From: Calliopsis andreniformis
Lineage: Eukaryota > Arthropoda > Insecta > Hymenoptera > Andrenidae
Reading direction: 5' to 3'
Assembly (NCBI RefSeq): GCF_051401765.1
Contig: NW_027480564.1
Span: forward strand, 62,001-126,000
Length of the DNA: 64,000 nt
Position numbers and translations under genes: made by a program. Under the pieces are notes generated by a model. The model was not told where the DNA came from, ran no database searches, and saw only the letters and a program-made list of their open reading frames with translations. Positions 59,636 through 64,000 of this stretch are shown here, piece after piece (positions within the stretch are counted from its first letter, which is position 1; every line of letters begins with the position of its first letter).

Positions 59636-62530
59636 GATTGAGGATTGAGGATGATGTCAGAGGTTTGAGGATCGAGGATTGAGGACTGAGGATTGAGGCT
59701 TGAAGGTTGAGTATTGAAGATTCAGGATTGAGGTTTGAGGACTGAGCATTGAGGATTGAAGATTGAGTATTAGGGATTGAAGATTGAGGATTGAGGATTG
59801 AGGATTGAGGATTGAGGATTGAGAATTGAGGATTGATGATTGAGGATTGAAGATTGAGGATTGGGTATTGAGGATTGAAGAATGAGGTTTGAGGATTGAG
59901 GATTGAGGATTGAGGATTGAGGATCTAGGATTGGAGATTGATTATTGAGGATTGCAGATTGAGGATTGAGGATTGAGGATTGAGGATCTAGAATTGGAGA
60001 TTGATTATTGAGGATGAAGATTGAGGATTGATGATTGAGGATTGAGAATTGAGAAATGAGGATGAGGACTGAGGGTTGAGGATTGAGGTTTGAGAAATGA
60101 GGATTGAGGATTGAGGATTGAGGATTGAGGATTGAGGATTGAGGATTGTGTATTAAAGATTGAGTATTGATCACTGAGGATTGAGGATGGAGGATTGAGG
60201 GTTGAGGATCGAGGGTTGGTGATTGAATATTGAGGATTCAAGATTGAGGATTGATGATTAAGGATTGAGGATGGAGGATGAGGGCTGAGTGTTGAGGATT
60301 GAGGTTTGAGGACTGAGGACAGAGGATTGAGGATTGAGAATTGAGGATTGAGGATTCAGGATTGAGAATTGAAAATTGAGTATTGTGGATTGAAAATTGA
60401 GGATTGAGGATAGACGATTGAGGATTGAGGATTGAGGGTTGAGGATTGCGGACGAGGACTGACGGTTGAGGATTGAGGTTTGAGGATTGAGGATTGCGGA
60501 TTGAGGACTGAGGCTTGAGGGTTGAGGATTGAGCATTGAGGATTGAAGATTGAGGACTGGCGATTGAGGATTGAAGATTGAGGATTAAGGATTGAGGATT
60601 GGGGATTGAGGATGTAGGATTGGAGATTGATTATTGAGGATTGAAGATTGAGGATTGAGGATGGATGATGAGGGCTGAGGGTTGAGGATTGAGGTTTGAG
60701 TATTGAGCCCTGAGAATTCAGGATATTCTATTGAGTATTGAGAATTGAGGATTGATGGTTGAGTACTGAGGACTGAGGATTGAGGATTGAAGGTTGAGTA
60801 TTGAGGATTCAGAATTGAGGTTTGAGGGCTGAGGATTGAGGATTGAAGATTGAGTATTGAGGATTGAAGGTTGAGGATTGAGGATTGAGGATTAAGGATT
60901 GAGGATGATGTCTGAGGGTTGAGGATTGAGGTTTGAGGACTGAGGGCTGAGGATTGAAGACTGAGGGTTGAGGATGTGGGCAGAGGGTCAGGGATTGAGG
61001 TTTGACGACTGAGGATTGAGGATTGAGGATTGAGAATTGAGGATTGATGATTGAGGATTGAAGATTGAGGATTGGGTACTGAGGATTGAAGAATGAGGAT
61101 TGAGGAATGAGGATTGAGGATTGAGGATTGAGGATCTAGGATTGGAGATTGATTATTGAGGATTGCAGATTGAGGATTGAGGATTGAGGATTGAGGATCT
61201 AGAATTGGAGATTGATTATTGAGGATTGAAGATTGAGGATTGATGATTGAGGATTGAGAATTGAGCATTGAGGATTGAGCATTGAGGATTGAAGATTGAA
61301 GACTGGGGATTGAGGATTGAAGGTTGAGAATTAAGGATTGATGATTGTGTATTGAGGATCTAGGATTGGAGATCGATTATTGAGGATTGAAGATTGAGGA
61401 TTGAGGATTGTTGATTGAGGATTGAGAATTGAGGATGAGGACTGAGGGTTGAGGATTGAGGTTTGAGGAATGAGGATTGAGGGTTGAGGATTGAGGATTG
61501 AGGATTGAGGATTGAGGATTGAGGATTGAGGATTGGGGATTGAATATTGAGTACTGAGGATTGAAGATTGAGGATTGAGGATTGAGGATTGATGATGGAG
61601 GATGAGGGCTGAGGGTTGAGGATTGAGGTTTGAGTATTGAATCCTGAGAATTCAGGATATTCTATTGAGTATTGGGAATTGAGGATTGATGGTTGAGTAC
61701 TGAGGACTCAGGATTGAGGATTGAAGGTTGAGTATTGAGGATTCAGAATTGAGGTTTGAGGGCTGAGGATTGCGGATTGAAGATTGAGTATTGAGGATTG
61801 AAAGTTGAGGATTGAGGATTGAGGATTAAGGATTGAGGATGATGTCTGAGGGTTGAGGATTGAGGATTGAGGATTGGGGATTGAGGATTGAAGATTGGAT
61901 ATTGAGGATTGAAGATTGAGGATCGAGGATTGAGGACTGAGGATTGAGGCTTGAAGGTTGAGTATTGAAGATTCAGGATTGAGGTTTGACGACTGAGGAT
62001 TGAGGATTGAAGATTGAGTATTAGGGATTGAAGATTGAGGATTGAGGATTGAGGATTGAGGATTGAGGATGATGTCAGAGGTTTGAGGATCGAGGATTGA
62101 GGACTGAGGATTGAGGCTTGAAGGTTGAGTATTGAAGATTCAGGATTGAGGTTTGAGGACTGAGCATTGAGGATTGAAGATTGAGTATTAGGGATTGAAG
62201 ATTGAGGATTGAGGATTGAGGATTGAGGATTGAGGATTGAGAATTGAGGATTGATGATTGAGGATTGAAGATTGAGGATTGGGTATTGAGGATTGAAGAA
62301 TGAGGTTTGAGGATTGAGGATTGAGGATTGAGGATTGAGGATCTAGGATTGGAGATTGATTATTGAGGATTGCAGATTGAGGATTGAGGATTGAGGATTG
62401 AGGATCTAGAATTGGAGATTGATTATTGAGGATGAAGATTGAGGATTGATGATTGAGGATTGAGAATTGAGAAATGAGGATGAGGACTGAGGGTTGAGGA
62501 TTGAGGTTTGAGAAATGAGGATTGAGGATT

Positions 62531-64000
62531 GAGGATTGAGGATTGAGGATCTAGGATTGGAGATTGATTATTGAGGATTGAAGATTGGGGATTGAGGATT
62601 GAGGATTGAGGATCTAGGATTGGAGATTGAAGATTGGGGATTGAGGATTGAATGTTGAGTATTGAGGACGAGGACTGACGGTTGAGGATTGAGGTTTGAG
62701 GATGAGGACTGAGGGTTGAGGATTGAGGTTTGAGAAATGAGGATTGAGGATTGAGGATTGAGGATTGAGGATTGAGGATTGAGGATTGTGTATTAAAGAT
62801 TGAGTATTGATAACTGAGGATTGAGGATTGAGGGTTGATGATTGAATATTGAGGATTGAAGATTGAGGATTGAGGATTGAGGATTGAGGATTGAGTGTTG
62901 GGGATTGAATATTGAGTACTGAGGATTGAAGATTGAGGATTGAGGATTGATGATGGAGGATGAGGGCTGAGGGTTGAGGATTGAGGTTTGAGTATTGAAC
63001 CCTGAGAATTCAGGGTATTCTATTGAGTATTGAGAATTGAGGATTGATGGTTGAGTACTGAGGACTGAGGATTGAGGATTGAAGGTTGAGTATTGAGGAT
63101 TCAGAATTGAGGTATGAGTGCTGAGGATTGAGGATTGAAGATTGAGTATTGAGGATTGAAGGTTGAGGATTGAGGATTGAGGATTAAGGATTGAGGATGA
63201 TGTCTGAGGGTTGAGGATTGAGGTTTGAGGACTGAGGACTGAGGATTGAAGACTGAGGGTTGAGGATGTGGGCAGAGGGTCAGGGATTGAGGTTTGACGA
63301 CTGAGGATTGAGGATTGAGGATTGAGAATTGAGGATTGATGATTGAGGATTGAAGATTGAGGATTGGGTACTGAGGATTGAAGAATGAGGATTGAGGATT
63401 GAGGATTGAGGATTGAGGATTGAGGATCTAGGATTGGAGATTGATTATTGAGGATTGCAGATTGAGGATTGAGGATTGAGGATTGAGGATCTAGAATTGG
63501 AGATTGATTATTGAGGATTGAAGATTGAGGATTGATGATTGAGGATTGAGAATTGAGCATTGAGGATTGAGCATTGAGGATTGAAGATTGAAGACTGGGG
63601 ATTGAGGATTGAAGGTTGAGAATTAAGGATTGATGATTGTGTATTGAGGATCTAGGATTGGAGATCGATTATTGAGGATTGAAGATTGAGGATTGAGGAT
63701 TGTTGATTGAGGATTGAGGATTGTTGATTGAGGATTGAGAATTGAGGATGAGGACTGAGGGTTGAGGATTGAGGTTTGAGGAATGAGGATTGAGGGTTGA
63801 GGATTGAGGATTGAGGATTGAGGATTGAGGATTGAGGATTGAGGATTGGGGATTGAATATTGAGTACTGAGGATTGAAGATTGAGGATAGAGGATTGAGG
63901 ATTGATGATGGAGGATGAGGGCTGAGGGTTGAGGATTGAGGTTTGAGTATTGAATCCTGAGAATTCAGGATATTCTATTGAGTATTGGGAATTGAGGATT
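62531..64000. repeat. Return to the 4379-bp lineage; start of a further period
   Basis: From about 62,531 the sequence matches 52,533 onward at offset 9998, including the ACCCTGA dyad (63006 vs 53008). A 21-bp (3-heptamer) duplication of GATTGTTGATTGAGG near 63,700 raises the offset to 10,019 at the last dyad (63961 vs 53942). After that dyad the window continues as TATTGGGAATTG, the same as after 53942. A period of about 10 kb therefore probably repeats beyond the window. Confidence 0.8.

Larger units (their letters stand above)
53942..62530. repeat. Array of about 2.64-kb higher-order units, four partial copies
   Basis: The landmark GATGATGTCAGAGG followed by GTTTGAGGATCGAGG lies at 54362, 57004, 59650 and 62068 (spacings 2642, 2646 and 2418). 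Dyads 53942 and 56584 are 2642 bp apart, as are 55426 and 58068. Copy 1 vs copy 3 has offset 5288. The 2418 spacing equals 2642 minus 224, the size of a tandem duplication present in copy 1. Copy 2 is interrupted by a tract from another lineage, so its 2646 length is coincidental. The offset-2642 match extends left to about 53,470. Confidence 0.85.
1..64000. repeat. Heptanucleotide satellite array, consensus TGAGGAT
   Basis: The window reads almost entirely as tandem 7-base units when phased as TGAGGAT. Common variants are TGAAGAT, TGAGTAT, TGAGAAT, TGAGCAT, TGATGAT, TGAGGTT, TGAGGGT, TGAGGAC and TGGGGAT. The first three bases are nearly constant and the last four vary. A recurring 6-base unit (TGAGGA followed directly by TGAGG) shifts the register at the same contexts in each duplicated block. 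The + strand is rich in A, G and T and poor in C. The consensus unit has no CpG. No non-repetitive island long enough to hold a gene was found. Satellite identity is certain; host and chromosomal location are not. Confidence 0.98.

Noticed and set aside
54362..62068. A regular 2.64-kb repeat with four equal copies
   Set aside because: Spacings are 2642, 2646 and 2418. The second is a coincidence created by a foreign 1.45-kb tract, and the third lacks a 224-bp duplication, so the copies are not equivalent.
1..64000. Telomere array
   Set aside because: The unit TGAGGAT resembles neither TTAGGG nor TTTAGGG closely, and units are far too variable and organised in higher-order blocks with internal dyads, unlike terminal telomeric repeats.

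Overview
The whole 64 kb window is one block of satellite DNA. On the + strand it is built from a degenerate 7-base unit, best phased as TGAGGAT (seen as ...GAGGATTGAGGATT...). I see no credible gene, tRNA, rRNA, mobile-element gene or CRISPR array. Many long open frames exist on the - strand only, and they are a by-product of the repeat. The reverse complement of the unit has no stop codon in any frame, and because 7 is coprime to 3 every frame encodes the same heptapeptide, NPQSSIL. The + strand has a TGA in register about every 7 bases.

The organism cannot be named from this sequence. A continuous heptamer block of this size with several levels of higher-order repeat looks like eukaryotic heterochromatin (pericentromeric, subtelomeric or sex-chromosome). 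Short heptamer arrays also occur in some bacteria, so I leave the taxon open.

The array has layers. (1) Heptamers with a nearly constant TGA and four variable bases. (2) Local modules such as a 63-bp unit (9 heptamers). (3) About 65 copies of a small dyad-symmetric cassette centred on GAATTC (ATCCTGA-GAAT-TCAGGAT), which divides much of the array into segments of about 0.17-1 kb. (4) Large duplicated blocks with constant offsets: a family at about 10.4-16.4, 22.2-28.1 and 35.7-41.7 kb; a pair at 8.03-9.99 and 32.3-34.2 kb; a pair at 5.15-6.87 and 33.7-35.4 kb; three head-to-tail copies of exactly 4379 bp (40,805-53,941); and a roughly 2.64-kb array (53,942 to about 62,530). That last array contains a 1.45-kb tract shared with 38.46-39.91 kb. 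From about 62,530 the sequence returns to the 4379-bp lineage, so a super-period of about 10 kb probably continues past the window.

The main result concerns the GAATTC dyad. The crossover interval that made the 4379-bp tandem array can be narrowed by private variants to about 30 bp, and that interval is the dyad. Another block homology (5.15 vs 9.45 kb) begins at the edge of a dyad. One lineage of the dyad carries paired changes in both arms (ATCCTGA/TCAGGAT to ACCCTGA/TCAGGGT) that keep the pairing. Together these suggest that a hairpin-forming element is either a recombination node or a substrate for templated repair in this satellite. All comparisons were made by eye, so boundaries marked 'about' are approximate.
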